From Arthrobacter sp. Leaf69 (GTDB lineage: Bacteria; Actinomycetota; Actinomycetes; Actinomycetales; Micrococcaceae), in the NCBI RefSeq assembly GCF_001422645.1, contig NZ_LMLR01000010.1, positions 124,001-188,000 on the forward strand: 64,000 bases of DNA, in the 5' to 3' direction. This document shows positions 27,226 to 37,014 of the stretch, in pieces. Position 1 is the first letter of the stretch. Every line of letters starts with the position of its first letter. The notes under the pieces are model-generated. The model made no database searches. It was not told where the DNA came from and saw only the letters and a list, made by a program, of their open reading frames with translations. A program made the translations under genes and the position numbers.

Positions 27226-27867
27226 TCAGGGCGCCGCGACCGCCGGCTCGGCGGCGACTGCCGGCAGCGCGGCCGCTTTCGTCTCCGGCACGGTGAACCG
27301 CGGCAGCAGGAGCTGCACCAGCGGGCCGATCGCCAGGGCGTACAGCACGGTCCCGACGCCGACCGAGCCGCCCAGGAGCCAGCCGGCGGCGAGCACCACC
27401 ACCTCAATGCCGGTGCGGGACGTCCGCACGGACCAGCCCGTACGCCGCGCGAGTCCGGTCATGAGCCCGTCCCGCGCCCCCGGTCCCAGCCGCGCACCGA
27501 TGTAGCAGGCGGACGCGATGCCGTTGAGCAGGATGGCGCCCGCGAGCATCCCCGCCTGCCCGCCGAGGTGCGAGAACTCGGGGATCAGCGCCAGTCCGAC
27601 GTCGGCGAAGACGCCCACCAGCACGGCATTGCACAGCGTGCCGATGCCGGGCCACTGCCGCAGCGGAATCCACAGGAGCAGCACGAGGAAGCTGACGATC
27701 ACCACCACCGTGCCAATGCTCAGCCCGGTCTTGACCGCGAGTCCCTGATGGAACACGTCCCAGGGGTCCAGGCCGAGGCCAGCGCGGATGAACATGGCCA
27801 GCGATATGCCGTACATGGCGAGGCCGATCAGGAGCTGGAGGAGTCTGCGGGTCATCATGGACTCCAT
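27226..27867 (-). CDS. yczE: YczE-family integral membrane protein
   Basis: The 213-residue protein has about five membrane helices and the family's N-terminal features: GLAMYGISLAMFIRAGLGLD followed by PWDVFHQGLA, and later GARLGPGARDGLM. Its function is not well defined; in Bacillus it affects surfactin production, and YczE genes are commonly controlled by an adjacent MocR regulator. Divergent from such a regulator here across 51 bp. The start may be 27867 or the ATG at 27858, which has GGAG close upstream. Confidence 0.85.
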   Translation of the reverse strand: MESMMTRRLLQLLIGLAMYGISLAMFIRAGLGLDPWDVFHQGLAVKTGLSIGTVVVIVSFLVLLLWIPLRQWPGIGTLCNAVLVGVFADVGLALIPEFSHLGGQAGMLAGAILLNGIASACYIGARLGPGARDGLMTGLARRTGWSVRTSRTGIEVVVLAAGWLLGGSVGVGTVLYALAIGPLVQLLLPRFTVPETKAAALPAVAAEPAVAAP

Positions 27868-27876
27868 ATTCCTAAA

Positions 27877-27919
27877 AACTGGCCTTGCAATCCATAGCCA
27901 GTTTGAAATACTGGCCCTA
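27877..27919. promoter_or_regulatory. MocR-type operator between yczE and its regulator
   Basis: AACTGGCC at 27877-27884, the inverse TAGCCAGTT at 27895-27903, and TACTGGCCC ending just before the regulator's ATG form direct plus inverted repeats, as expected for a MocR dimer operator. The regulator start has no ribosome site, so its mRNA may be leaderless. Confidence 0.6.
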
Positions 27920-29424
27920 TGTCCGGATCCCTGAATCCCAGTTCGCTGGCCCGACTGCTCGGCGAGTGGAACCTCGGCGCAGCACCCGCCTACCGGGAGC
28001 TCGCCGACGTCGTCCGTCTCCTGGTCCTGGACGGCCGTGTGCCGCTCAACGTTGCGCTGCCCAGCGAACGGGCCCTCGCCGCGACCCTCGGCATCAGCCG
28101 GACCACCGTCACCGCCGCCTACTCCCTGCTCCGCGAACAGGGCTTACTCAGCAGCGGGCAGGGCAGCCGCGGGCGGACGTGCATCCCGCAGGCCGGTCCG
28201 GGTGGCGGCAGGGGAAGCGGGGCGAACCTCAGCGGTGCTCCGGGCTTGGCTGTTCCGGATGGCATCTTGGATCTCGCCTATGCCTCGTTGCCGGCCAGCG
28301 GCGAAGTGGTGCACCGTGCGTTCGCTTCCGCGCTGACCGAACTGCCCGCGCTGCTGCCGGGATTCGGCTACGACGCCCTCGGAGTGCAGCCGTTGAGGGA
28401 AGCCATCGCCGGGCACTATTCGGCGGCCGGTGTACCCACCACCGCGCAGCAGATTCTGGTGACGTCCGGTGCGCAGCACGCGCTGAACATCGTGCTCCGC
28501 ACCCTGGCCGGCCGGTCCGATAAGGTCCTCGTGGAGCACCCCAGCTACCCCAATGCCATCGATGCCATCCGGGCCGCGGGCTGCCGGCTGGTGCCGGTGG
28601 CCATGCCCGCCAACCACGCCGGCGCGGCGGGGACGGGTTCCACCGCACGTGCGGGCTGGGACGTGGGCGCCCTCGAGACCACATTGATGCAGCAGCGGCC
28701 CGCCATGGCCTACGTGGTCCCGGACTTCCACAACCCCACCGGCCGCCTGATGTCCGATGCCCAGCGGCGACGCCTGGTCCGCGCCGCCGCCGCAGCCGGC
28801 ACCATTCTCGTGGTGGACGAGACACTGCGGGAACTGAACCTCGACGGCGTCGCCTCGACGCCGTTGGCCGCCTTCAGTTCCGCCGTCGTCTCCATCGGTT
28901 CCCTCAGCAAGTCACACTGGGCAGGGTTGCGGACCGGCTGGATCCGGGCTGACGAATCCCTGATCCAGCGCTTCGCCGCCGCCCGCACCACCATGGACTT
29001 GGGCGGCCCGGTGGTGGAACAGCTTGCGGCGGCGCATCTGGTGAACGCTCTCTCCGAGCCGCTCCCCGCCCGGCTGGCCACCTTGCGGGACAACCGGGAC
29101 GCCCTGCTGGACCTCATCGCCGGATACCTGCCGGGCTGGCAAGGCGAACGGCCCGACGGCGGCCTGTCCGTGTGGTGCCGCCTTCCCGCCCCGATCAGCA
29201 CCGCACTGGCCGTAATAGCCCCGGACTTCGGCATCCGACTCGCGGCCGGTCCCCGCTTCGGCACGGGCGGCGCCTTCGAGCACTATCTTCGGGTGCCCTT
29301 CACACTGCCCCCGGACCAATTGGAAACCGCCGTGCTGGCGCTGCGTGCCGCCCAGGACAAGCTGTCGGCCTCCCCGCAGCTGCGCCGCAACCTCGGCGCC
29401 CCGCCCGCCGCGGCCATCGCCTGA
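27919..29424 (+). CDS. MocR/GntR-family regulator with aminotransferase-like domain
   Basis: The 501-residue protein fuses an N-terminal GntR winged HTH (ALPSERALAATLGISRTTVT, about 55-80) to a fold-I PLP aminotransferase-like domain, with DFHNPTGRLMS and the PLP-binding lysine in SIGSLSKSHWAGLRTGW. MocR proteins sense PLP or amino-acid ligands. Because it faces a YczE gene with shared operator repeats, it most likely is the YczR-type controller of that gene. An Ala/Gly-rich stretch links the two domains. Length is normal. Confidence 0.88.
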   Translation: MSGSLNPSSLARLLGEWNLGAAPAYRELADVVRLLVLDGRVPLNVALPSERALAATLGISRTTVTAAYSLLREQGLLSSGQGSRGRTCIPQAGPGGGRGSGANLSGAPGLAVPDGILDLAYASLPASGEVVHRAFASALTELPALLPGFGYDALGVQPLREAIAGHYSAAGVPTTAQQILVTSGAQHALNIVLRTLAGRSDKVLVEHPSYPNAIDAIRAAGCRLVPVAMPANHAGAAGTGSTARAGWDVGALETTLMQQRPAMAYVVPDFHNPTGRLMSDAQRRRLVRAAAAAGTILVVDETLRELNLDGVASTPLAAFSSAVVSIGSLSKSHWAGLRTGWIRADESLIQRFAAARTTMDLGGPVVEQLAAAHLVNALSEPLPARLATLRDNRDALLDLIAGYLPGWQGERPDGGLSVWCRLPAPISTALAVIAPDFGIRLAAGPRFGTGGAFEHYLRVPFTLPPDQLETAVLALRAAQDKLSASPQLRRNLGAPPAAAIA

Positions 29425-29631
29425 CGTCAGGCCGGGCGGCTGTAGCGCTGCCTGTGGCATTGCCCGGCACGGCACGCGACGCGGGCGCTTCTCCACGACG
29501 CGCAGAATTCCGGGCGCCGCGTTATTCCGGTATCGCTAGGTATGTGGAGTGTCGTCAGACATTTCCTGCGTCGCACGGCAGCTGGGCGTTGCCGGCGCGC
29601 CGCCGCGAGTGACGGCGACGCGGCCAGTCGC

Positions 29632-29667
29632 CACCGACACCGCCACCGACACCGCCACCGCCACCGC
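29632..29667. repeat. Six CACCG(A/C) hexamers
   Basis: Exactly six hexamers (CACCGA or CACCGC) end at 29667, directly against the stop codon of the SRPBCC gene. Simple repeat; the rest of 29425-29631 shows nothing clear. Confidence 0.7.
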
Positions 29668-30360
29668 TCAGGCGTAGACCCTCTCGAGGAACCCGCCCCA
29701 GGCCTTCGCCGTGGCTTCGGAGTCCCCCCTGCCGCTGAAGTCGTGGACCGTCATGCCCACCGTGGCGCCGAAGGCATTGCGGCCGAAGAACCGGTACAGC
29801 GTGTCCGCGGTGCGCAGGCCAAGGAAGTTCTCGTTGGCGAAGTCCACCTCTCCGGAGAGCCGTCCGACGCCGTCGAGCTCCAGTTCCACGGTGGTGCCGG
29901 CCGGCACCCCCTCAATACCCATAGCCTTCTTGAGCCGTACAAACCCATCGGGCGTTGCCGAGGCGGGACGGGCCTGGACGTCGGTAAAGACGACCGGCTT
30001 GCCGTCGAAATACTGCAGGTACTGGCCGAGCGTGTGCAGGTAGAACTCGGTGTGCTTGCTGGCGCCGTCGTACTGCTGGTCCCAGTTCTCGGCGAAGATG
30101 CCGCTGTGGACGTAGTGCAGCCGGGCGCGGCCGCCGTCGAGCGGTTCCAGGACGTGCTCCAGCTGGTTGAACCAGCCATCCGGGCCATCCATGCGGGAGA
30201 CGAGATGGGCGGGGTATTCGTCCACGGTCCGCACGGCCGGCCACTCATCCGTGGGGAACATCCAGGCGGGGGTGTCCTTGGTGACCGCCTCCCAGACCCG
30301 TTCCGGCGTGGCGGGCAGTTCCGTGTCCACGATGATTTCAAAATTCCGCTTGTCAGTCAT
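29668..30360 (-). CDS. SRPBCC/AHSA1-like domain protein
   Basis: The 230-residue protein starts with the SRPBCC pattern RNFEIIVDTELPATPERVWE and continues with FPTDEWP and the hydrophobic-pocket strands typical of AHSA1-type (START-like) domains. Such proteins bind small hydrophobic ligands. Its start overlaps the stop of the ArsR-type regulator by 8 bp, an arrangement common for ArsR-SRPBCC pairs, where the regulator controls the pair. Ligand unknown. Confidence 0.8.
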   Translation of the reverse strand: MTDKRNFEIIVDTELPATPERVWEAVTKDTPAWMFPTDEWPAVRTVDEYPAHLVSRMDGPDGWFNQLEHVLEPLDGGRARLHYVHSGIFAENWDQQYDGASKHTEFYLHTLGQYLQYFDGKPVVFTDVQARPASATPDGFVRLKKAMGIEGVPAGTTVELELDGVGRLSGEVDFANENFLGLRTADTLYRFFGRNAFGATVGMTVHDFSGRGDSEATAKAWGGFLERVYA

Positions 30361-31009
30361 TGTCCTGCTCCTTAGCTGATGGGTCTGTGGGTGATGCCGT
30401 GACTGGTGTCTTGAGTGAAGGGTGAAGCGCGACGACGAGGCGGTGCTTGCGTCCGCCGCCCGCTGAGGCGCTCACCCGGGCCGCCGGGCCGCCGTCGTGG
30501 TATTTGTCCACGAGCCGGGTCACGGCGACGCCCAGTTCCTCGGCGAAGGCGGCCCGGTCCGCGGCCGTGCGGAAGGTGATCTCGCCGTCGATGGCGAAGG
30601 TGGCGAGCGGCTGCCTGGCCGCCGCGGCGCCGGCAATCAAGCGGCCCGTTTCCTGGACCATGCGGCTGGCGAGCGCCAGCAGCCAGAAAGCCGAAAAGCG
30701 GTCCGTGAACCGCTGGGGGTCCGGGGCCACCGACGCCAGTGCGGCCGGGGAGATCAGGTAGGAGGCGGCGCTCGCCCGCAGGATACGCTCCGTGACGTTG
30801 CCCTTGCGGCGCTCCTCCACCAGCTCCACCAGCCCGTGCCGCTCCAAGGCCTTGAGGTGGTAGTTCACCTTCTGCCGCGGCAGGCCCACCTTTGCGGCGA
30901 GCTGCGTGGCCGAGCCTGGTTGGGCGAGTTCCATCAGGATGCGGGTCCGGATGGGGTCCAGGGACGCCTCCGCCGCGGCCGGGTCCTCAATCACTTCGAT
31001 GTCCAACAT
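30353..31009 (-). CDS. ArsR-type winged HTH regulator
   Basis: The 218-residue protein has an N-terminal ArsR HTH: DPIRTRILMELAQPGSATQL, then KVGLPRQKVNYHLKALERHG and LVELVEERRKGN as the wing. The C-terminal 130 residues are helical and lack metal-site cysteines, so it is not a metal sensor of the ArsR/SmtB kind. The ATG at 31009 is preferred over a much longer frame upstream that reads into the opposite gene. It overlaps the SRPBCC gene and probably represses the operon through the inverted repeat upstream. Confidence 0.85.
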   Translation of the reverse strand: MLDIEVIEDPAAAEASLDPIRTRILMELAQPGSATQLAAKVGLPRQKVNYHLKALERHGLVELVEERRKGNVTERILRASAASYLISPAALASVAPDPQRFTDRFSAFWLLALASRMVQETGRLIAGAAAARQPLATFAIDGEITFRTAADRAAFAEELGVAVTRLVDKYHDGGPAARVSASAGGGRKHRLVVALHPSLKTPVTASPTDPSAKEQDND

Positions 31010-31024
31010 GCTTCCAGTTTCGCT

Positions 31025-31064
31025 ACCGACAGTTTTATTTGTCAAGAACTTTTTTACCGTCGGT
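31025..31064 (-). promoter_or_regulatory. Promoter and operator of the ArsR-SRPBCC operon
   Basis: On the minus strand a TTGACA -35 box (31040-31045) lies between two inverted half-sites, ACCGACAGT (31025-31033) and ACCGTCGGT (31056-31064), which match with one mismatch. A regulator bound there would cover the promoter. The -10 box is poor. Confidence 0.5.
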
Positions 31065-31171
31065 CCGTCTCGACGGTTCCCCGCCGAATCGAGGCGCGGA
31101 AACGTCGTGTGGGCTCGGAACTGTCGAAACGGCGGAGGGGCGCAACCCCGGCAAAGTAGAATGGACCGGTG

Positions 31172-32158
31172 ATGCAATCCCCCCTGCCCGTGCGCGACGG
31201 CGTCAACGCGACCCGTCTCCGCCTCCCGGACGAGGGGCCGTGGGACACCGCGATGGACTACATGATGCACCGCTGGGGCCACATCGACCCCCAGGGCATC
31301 GAGGACCGCTTCGACGCCGGCGAGATCGTGGGCGAGGCCGGGGTCCCCCTGGACCGGACCACCCCGCTGCGGAACCACACCTTCATCTGGTACTACCGCA
31401 CCCTGCCGCCGGAACTCCGGATCCCGGTGGAACTGAACATCCTGCACCAGGACGAGCACCTCCTCGTGGTGGACAAACCGCATTTCCTGCCCACCACCCC
31501 CGGCGGCACCTACATCCAGGAATCGGCCCTCGTCCGGCTCCGGAACCAGCTGGACCTGCCGGACCTTATCCCCATGCACCGGCTGGACCGCATGACTGCC
31601 GGGATCCTGCTGCTCTCCACGAACCCGCAAACCCGGGGCAAGTACCAGGTGCTCTTCGAAAAACGCCAGGTCCAGAAGGAATACGAGTGCGTGTCCGCAG
31701 CCGTGCCCGCGCACGGGCACCCCGCCGTCGACTTCCCCGTGGTAGTCCGCAACCGGATGACGAAGTCCCGCAGCTACCTGCTAGCCGAGGTGATCGACGG
31801 CGAGCCCAACGCCGAGACCCGGATTGAGCGGCTGCGGACCTTTGCCGGCCCCGTCCCGGGGACTCCCGCCCCGGCGACGCCCGCCGCCGGAATTCCCGGC
31901 AACGACGGCACCGCCGGCCGCCGCGCGCTGTACCGGCTCGAGCCGCACTCGGGCAAGACCCACCAGCTTCGGGTGCACATGGCCTCGCTGGGGTTGGGGA
32001 TCGTGAACGACGCCTTCTACCCGGAGCTGCTGGACAAGGCGCCCGACGACTACTCGAAGCCGCTCCAGCTCCTCGCCCGCGGAATCCGGTTTGTGGACCC
32101 CATCACCGGCAAGCCGGTGGAGTACCGCAGCGGGCTGGAGCTCAGCGAAGCACTCTGA
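31172..32158 (+). CDS. RluA-family pseudouridine synthase
   Basis: The 328-residue protein has the RluA catalytic motif MHRLDRMTAGILL with the nucleophilic aspartate, preceded by LLVVDKPHFLPTTPGG and followed by KEYECV and GKTHQLRVHMASLGLGI. It isomerises uridines in rRNA or tRNA; the N-terminal HRWGHIDPQGIEDRF segment recalls enzymes acting on tRNA position 32 or 23S rRNA, but the target cannot be read from sequence. An Ala/Pro-rich insert (about 225-250) lies inside the catalytic domain. ATG 31172 or the GTG one codon upstream may be used. Confidence 0.9.
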   Translation: MQSPLPVRDGVNATRLRLPDEGPWDTAMDYMMHRWGHIDPQGIEDRFDAGEIVGEAGVPLDRTTPLRNHTFIWYYRTLPPELRIPVELNILHQDEHLLVVDKPHFLPTTPGGTYIQESALVRLRNQLDLPDLIPMHRLDRMTAGILLLSTNPQTRGKYQVLFEKRQVQKEYECVSAAVPAHGHPAVDFPVVVRNRMTKSRSYLLAEVIDGEPNAETRIERLRTFAGPVPGTPAPATPAAGIPGNDGTAGRRALYRLEPHSGKTHQLRVHMASLGLGIVNDAFYPELLDKAPDDYSKPLQLLARGIRFVDPITGKPVEYRSGLELSEAL

Positions 32159-32226
32159 CCCCTAAGGACCTCCAGCGCACCCGCGCCCGCACCCGCACGC
32201 TGCAACGGGCGTGCGTCCGGACGGAA

Positions 32227-32871
32227 GTGCGGTACCTTGTGGCCATGGACTTCGGCAGCGCGGACACCTGGCGGGACGCGATCTATTTCTGGATCGTCCC
32301 GGTGGTTATGGGCGACGCCATTTTCCCGCCCGTCCCGTCCGAAATGGTGGTGATCACCGGCGGCGCGCTGGCCGCCGTCGGGCGAGCCAACGTGTTCCTG
32401 GTGGTGCTCCTCGCCGCGGCAGCGTCTTGGCTCGGCGACATCCTGGTGTTCCAGCTGTTCAAACGGCGCCTGAGCCATACCCTTGACCGCTGGCGGTGGG
32501 GCCGGACGTTCCATCTGGCCGTGCACACAGCGATCGGGAGGGCCGGCCGCTCCACCACGTACGGGGCCATCATCGGCATCCGCTTTATCCCCGGCGGACG
32601 GCTGGCGACGACTGCCGCCGCCGGCATCGCCAACGTCTCCACCCGTGGCTTCAGCCTGTGCGCAGCCCTCGGCGGCCTGCTCTGGGCCGTCTGGTCCGTC
32701 AGCCTCGGCTATGTCACCGGCGCGGCAACCGGGCTGCCGTTCTGGGCGAGCTCCCTGATCGGCGTCGGGGTCGGGGTCGCGATCGGCGCCGTGGTGGGGG
32801 TAATTGTCACGCGGAGGCGCGGCAACTCCTCGCCGGTCGTCGACGGCCCCGACGAGGAACTGGACTTCTGA
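32227..32871 (+). CDS. DedA/VTT-domain membrane protein
   Basis: The 214-residue membrane protein has the DedA layout: a re-entrant hydrophobic segment with PPVPSEMVVITGGALAA, then RFIPGGRLATTAAAG, the family signature F-x-P-G-x-R, and C-terminal helices. DedA proteins are lipid scramblases/transporters for carrier lipids such as undecaprenyl phosphate. A GTG at 32227 or the ATG at 32245 may start it; neither has a strong ribosome site. An acidic C-terminal tail (DGPDEELDF) follows the last helix. Confidence 0.85.
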   Translation: MRYLVAMDFGSADTWRDAIYFWIVPVVMGDAIFPPVPSEMVVITGGALAAVGRANVFLVVLLAAAASWLGDILVFQLFKRRLSHTLDRWRWGRTFHLAVHTAIGRAGRSTTYGAIIGIRFIPGGRLATTAAAGIANVSTRGFSLCAALGGLLWAVWSVSLGYVTGAATGLPFWASSLIGVGVGVAIGAVVGVIVTRRRGNSSPVVDGPDEELDF

Positions 32872-32896
32872 GCTCGGTCTCTGAGCCGGTCCCCGG

Positions 32897-33202
32897 CTAA
32901 ACGGGCGCCCAGCGGCCGCGGTTGCGGCGGAGCACCATGAGGTTGCCGGTCACCGCAACGCGTTCGACGGCGTCACGCATCATCGCTGCCGACTCGAGGG
33001 CCTGGCTGTTCTCGCCGCTGTAGGAGGTGGGCTCGACGAGGAACCGCAGGTTCAGCTGCGGAACCCCGCCGGCCAGATCGAGCTGGTTCGCCTCGACGTG
33101 GTGCCGGGTCTCCAGCGCTTCGACGGCGGCAGCCATCACGGCCTCGGGCGCGTTGCCCGGCTTGAGCCCGGTGATCTTCAGTCTGGTCTGGAACGACGGC
33201 AT
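32897..33202 (-). CDS. Small conserved-looking protein, unknown
   Basis: The 101-residue protein has alternating strands and helices (FQTRLKITGLKPGNAPEAV, LNLRFLVEPTSY, MRDAVERVAVTGNLMVLRR) compatible with a ferredoxin-like fold. No family recognised. It lies 41 bp upstream of... and on the same strand as the PEP carboxylase gene's end, so it follows ppc and could be its last operon member. It is convergent with the DedA gene. Confidence 0.55.
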   Translation of the reverse strand: MPSFQTRLKITGLKPGNAPEAVMAAAVEALETRHHVEANQLDLAGGVPQLNLRFLVEPTSYSGENSQALESAAMMRDAVERVAVTGNLMVLRRNRGRWAPV

Positions 33203-33243
33203 GCTTCAACCCTATCGGGACTGCCGGCCGGACCGCGGCGGGA

Positions 33244-36060
33244 CTAGCCGGTGTTGCGCAGGCCCGCCGCCACACCGTTGACCGTGATGAGCATGGCACG
33301 CTGAAGGCGTTCGTCGATCTCGGCGTTGGGCATGCCCTCCCCCGCGGCCTCGGAACGCACCCGGCGCAGCAGTTCCACCTGGAGGTAGCTGATCGGGTCG
33401 AGGTACTGGTCCCGGATCTCCAGTGAGCGCTTCAGGGTGGGCTGCGCGTCGAGCAGCAGGTCCTCGCCGGTCAGGTTCTGGATCTCGGTGACGGTCAGCT
33501 GGTATTCGGCCCTGATGGCGCGGAACAGGTGGTGCAGCTCCTCCGGGACCAGGGTGGAGACGTAGTAGCCCGCGATGTCCATGTCCGTCTTCGCCAGCGT
33601 CATTTCCACGTTGGAGAGCACCGAGCGGAAGAAGTGCCAGCCGTCCATCATCTCCACGAGCTGGGCCGAGTGGCCGGCTTCGCGGGCGGCCTTGAGCCCG
33701 GAGCCGACGCCGAACCAGCCCGGGACGATCTGGCGGGACTGCGTCCAGCCGAACACCCACGGGATGGCCCGCAGGCCCTCGAGCCCGGCGCCGGAATCGG
33801 GCCGCTTGGACGGACGGGAGCCGATGTTGAGGGACCCCAGCTGTTCCACGGGGGTGGACGCCATGAAGTAGGCGGGCAGGTCGGGGTCGTCGATCAGCGT
33901 CCGGTAGCGGGCGAACGCGGCGTCGGAAATGGTCTCCATCACGTGGCCGTAGCGCTCGCGCTGGTCCTCCGAGGTGCGCGGCGTGCGGTGCAGCGCGGAG
34001 CCCTGCATGACCGCCGCGAGCGAGAGCTCAAGGTTCTCGCGGGCGAGCTCGGGCAGCGAGTACTTGTCCGAGATGACCTCGCCCTGTTCGGTGAACTTGA
34101 TTTCGCCTTCCAGCACACCGTTCGGCTGCGCCATGATGGCGTCGTAGGTCGGCCCGCCGCCGCGGCCCACGGAACCGCCGCGGCCATGGAAGAGACGCAC
34201 CCGGACGCCGTGTTTGGCCGCGACGTCGCGCAGCTTGCGTTGCGTTTTGTGGATTTCCCACTGGCTGGTCATCACACCGGATTCCTTGTTGGAGTCCGAG
34301 TAGCCGAGCATGATTTCCTGCACGTCGCCGCGCAGCCGGACCAGCTCGCGGTAGGACGAATCGGAGAGCAGGGCGTCCACGATCTCGGCCGAGGCGCGCA
34401 GCTCCTCCACGGTCTCCAGCAGCGGTGCGAAGCCGATCCTGGCATAAGGGGCCTCGCCGAAAAGGTTGACCAGCCCGGCTTCGCGGGCCAGCACCGCCGC
34501 GGCCAGGACGTCGTCGGCGCCGCGGGTCATCGAGATGATGTACGTCTCGATCACGTCCGGGCCGTACGTCCGCAGGGCCCGCCGGATTTCGCGGAAAACG
34601 TCATAGGTGCCGTCGGCGACGCCGTCGAGCTTGATCGGGTGGCCGGACAGCGGGCGGCGCGAGGCCAGCTCAGAACCCAGCACCTCAAGCCGTTCGGAAC
34701 GGCTGAGTTCGGCGTACCGGACGCCGGGTCCGCCGAGGCGGTCCATCAGCTGCCCGACGGCGTCGTGGTGGTGGTCCGCGTGTTCGCGGATGTCCAGGGT
34801 GGCCAGGTGCAGGCCGAAGGAGGCGATGGCGCGGCGGACCCGGGCCAGGGCGCCGTCGGCGGCGAGCGCGGCGTGGTGGTTGCGGAGCGAGCGCTCCAGC
34901 AGGCCAAGCTCGGCGAGGAGATCCGCAGTGGCGGTGTAGTCGCGGCCGGGCTCGTGCGCCGATCCCGCCGAGACGCGCCGCGCGGTGTTGAGCAGCTTGG
35001 CCTTGATGCAGGTGAGTTTGAGCCGGTAGGGCTCCTGGGCGTTCAGTTCGAGGACCCGCCGGTCCAGGCCTGGCAGGTTCTTGAGGTCGACGTCGATCGA
35101 GTCCAGCAGCTCCGGGTCCGCCCCGGCAAGCGCGGTTGAGTTGGACAGGATGGAGATCAGACCGTCGATCAGGCCGATGCTGATCCGGACGGCGTGCTGG
35201 TTCTGGATCTGCAGGATCTCCCGGGTGACAGCTGCGGTGACGTTGGGGTTGCCGTCCCGGTCGCCGCCGATCCAGGAGCCGAAGCGGAGGGGAGCCTTTT
35301 CCACGGGGAGTGTCACGCCGTGTTCGGCGAGAAGTTCGGAGAGGTCGGCGAGCATTTCCGGCATGGCGTCGCCCAGGATGCCGGTGAGGTAGTAGATCGC
35401 GTTCCGGGCCTCGTCCACGGGCGTGGGCCGGACCTGGCGGAGCTCGTCCGTCTGCCACATCTGGTCGATCACTTCGGCGAGCTGCCGGTCCTGGCGGCGC
35501 CGCGCCGAGGTGCCCTCCGCCGTGGCCACGGCCAGGATGTCGGAGAGCCGGCGGACCTTGTCCAGCACCGAGCGGCGGGAGGCCTCGGTGGGGTGGGCGG
35601 TGAAGATGGGACGGACATCGAGTTCGTTCACCACATCCTGCAGCACTGACGGGCCGGCCTGGCTGGCGACGTCGGCGACAGCCTTGGCCAGCCAGCCGTC
35701 CTTTTCCTGCCGCGTGCGCAGGCCGCGGACCCGGTGCACCTGCTCGGCGGCGTTGGCCAGGTGGAAGTAGAACGCGAAGGCGCGGACCAGGTCGGTCGCC
35801 TGCTCGAGGGGCAGCGAGCCGAGCAGCTCGCGGACCTGGGCCACGACGTCGTACGAGCTCCACGGCCCGGTGGCGTCCGCACCGCCGCGGGCGGCTTCCT
35901 TGGATTCCTTGGTCAGCAGGCGCACTTGCTCCACCAGGTCCAGGAGCTCGGGGCCGTGCTGGCGGACGAGTGATTCGCCAAGCAGCGTGGACACCCGGCG
36001 GACGTCGGCCCGGAGTTCGGCCGCAAGATCGGTGCCGGAGTGCATTGCAGTGTCAGCCAT
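33244..36060 (-). CDS. ppc: Phosphoenolpyruvate carboxylase
   Basis: The 938-residue enzyme carboxylates PEP to oxaloacetate, an anaplerotic reaction. Catalytic features are intact: H156 in [34 protein letters not shown], the glycine loop [14 protein letters not shown], and the conserved C-terminal end GLRNTG. Length is close to the family norm (about 880-960). The ATG at 36060 is chosen because the family's N-terminus begins there; only a weak GAAAG precedes it. With ppsA in the same window, both PEP synthesis and PEP carboxylation are encoded nearby. Confidence 0.96.
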   Translation of the reverse strand: MADTAMHSGTDLAAELRADVRRVSTLLGESLVRQHGPELLDLVEQVRLLTKESKEAARGGADATGPWSSYDVVAQVRELLGSLPLEQATDLVRAFAFYFHLANAAEQVHRVRGLRTRQEKDGWLAKAVADVASQAGPSVLQDVVNELDVRPIFTAHPTEASRRSVLDKVRRLSDILAVATAEGTSARRRQDRQLAEVIDQMWQTDELRQVRPTPVDEARNAIYYLTGILGDAMPEMLADLSELLAEHGVTLPVEKAPLRFGSWIGGDRDGNPNVTAAVTREILQIQNQHAVRISIGLIDGLISILSNSTALAGADPELLDSIDVDLKNLPGLDRRVLELNAQEPYRLKLTCIKAKLLNTARRVSAGSAHEPGRDYTATADLLAELGLLERSLRNHHAALAADGALARVRRAIASFGLHLATLDIREHADHHHDAVGQLMDRLGGPGVRYAELSRSERLEVLGSELASRRPLSGHPIKLDGVADGTYDVFREIRRALRTYGPDVIETYIISMTRGADDVLAAAVLAREAGLVNLFGEAPYARIGFAPLLETVEELRASAEIVDALLSDSSYRELVRLRGDVQEIMLGYSDSNKESGVMTSQWEIHKTQRKLRDVAAKHGVRVRLFHGRGGSVGRGGGPTYDAIMAQPNGVLEGEIKFTEQGEVISDKYSLPELARENLELSLAAVMQGSALHRTPRTSEDQRERYGHVMETISDAAFARYRTLIDDPDLPAYFMASTPVEQLGSLNIGSRPSKRPDSGAGLEGLRAIPWVFGWTQSRQIVPGWFGVGSGLKAAREAGHSAQLVEMMDGWHFFRSVLSNVEMTLAKTDMDIAGYYVSTLVPEELHHLFRAIRAEYQLTVTEIQNLTGEDLLLDAQPTLKRSLEIRDQYLDPISYLQVELLRRVRSEAAGEGMPNAEIDERLQRAMLITVNGVAAGLRNTG

Positions 36061-36216
36061 GGAAAATATCTTTCGAGAGGACTTGGCTCGTACACTGCGC
36101 TGGATACTGTGAGCCGGGTTACTTTCTTCCCTAAGGATGCTACCCGCAGCCACGCCCGGCTGGGAATCCGTCTCAGATAGTGTCAGCCGCGCCGGCCCCT
36201 GACCCGGCCGGTGGGG

Positions 36217-36897
36217 CTAGCGGGCCACTTTGAAGTTGAACACTCCGGTTCCGAGCGCGCCCCAGACCCGCAGCCAGATCGGCAGGATCATTTCGGCACC
36301 CCGGGCGGTGGTGATGTCGCCCAGATCGATGATGTCCCGGTGCCCAAGGTCCGTGAGCAAACCGGCCACGGCCTCTTTGGCGTCCGCGTCGTTGCCGGAG
36401 ACGAAGACCGAATGGTCTCCCCCGGCCACACTCGCCGGATCCACCATCACGCTGGCGGTCATCGTGTTGAGCGTCTTGACCACACGGGCTTCCGGGAAGG
36501 CACGCTGGATCTGCTCACCGAGGCTGTCCGTATTCACCGGGTTCAACGACGGCGGGAACCCGTGGGAGAAGTCCAGCGGGTTCGCGATGTCCATCAGCAC
36601 CTTGCCGCCCAGGTTCTCTGCGCCCGCTGCGGTCAGTGCCGCAAGGGAGCCTGCGCCGTTGGTGGCATTGACGACGACGTCGGCGCGGGCGGCGGCGTCC
36701 GCGAACGTGCCGATCCCGATTTCGCCGTGCGCCGCGTGCCACTGGGCGAAAGGCGCGGTTCCCATGGCGTCAGGCTCGGTCCGCGCCAGCGTCGCCTGCG
36801 GGTCGCGGGTTCCAATGACTACGTCGTGGCCCAGGTGCGCGAGCGCACCGGCGACCGAGCGCCCTACAGTTCCGGTTCCCAGTACGGCAATCTTCAT
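36217..36897 (-). CDS. F420/NADP-type oxidoreductase-like protein
   Basis: The 226-residue protein begins with a Rossmann nucleotide motif MKIAVLGTGTVGRSVAGAL, followed by VVIGTRDPQ, which suits NADP binding, and matches the coenzyme F420-dependent NADP reductase/IlvC-like family in layout (VVNATNGAGSL, LMDIANPLDFS, VKTLNTM). Whether it uses F420 is not shown. GAGG lies five bases before the ATG. It is divergent from a TetR regulator with three palindromic operators between, so it is almost certainly that regulator's target. Confidence 0.85.
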   Translation of the reverse strand: MKIAVLGTGTVGRSVAGALAHLGHDVVIGTRDPQATLARTEPDAMGTAPFAQWHAAHGEIGIGTFADAAARADVVVNATNGAGSLAALTAAGAENLGGKVLMDIANPLDFSHGFPPSLNPVNTDSLGEQIQRAFPEARVVKTLNTMTASVMVDPASVAGGDHSVFVSGNDADAKEAVAGLLTDLGHRDIIDLGDITTARGAEMILPIWLRVWGALGTGVFNFKVAR

Positions 36898-36923
36898 GGC
36901 GTCCTCATTCTGAAAGGGGTGGG

Positions 36924-37001
36924 GTAGACAGGTTGGTCTACTGATGCGCAAGACGCTATCAGACAGATCTGTCTACCACAATCGCAGACAGACTTGTCTG
37001 T
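36924..37001. promoter_or_regulatory. Three palindromic operators for the TetR regulator
   Basis: GTAGACAGGTTGGTCTAC (36924-36941), AGACAGATCTGTCT (36961-36974) and ACAGACTTGTCTGT (36988-37001) share the half-site AGACAG/CTGTCT in the 117-bp gap between the divergent genes. Sites next to both starts suggest the TetR protein represses its own gene and the oxidoreductase. Confidence 0.8.
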
Positions 37002-37014
37002 GTACGATTGAGCC

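Noticed and set aside
33529..35139. Long antisense frame across ppc
   Set aside because: Shadow of PEP carboxylase; no motif and no start signal.
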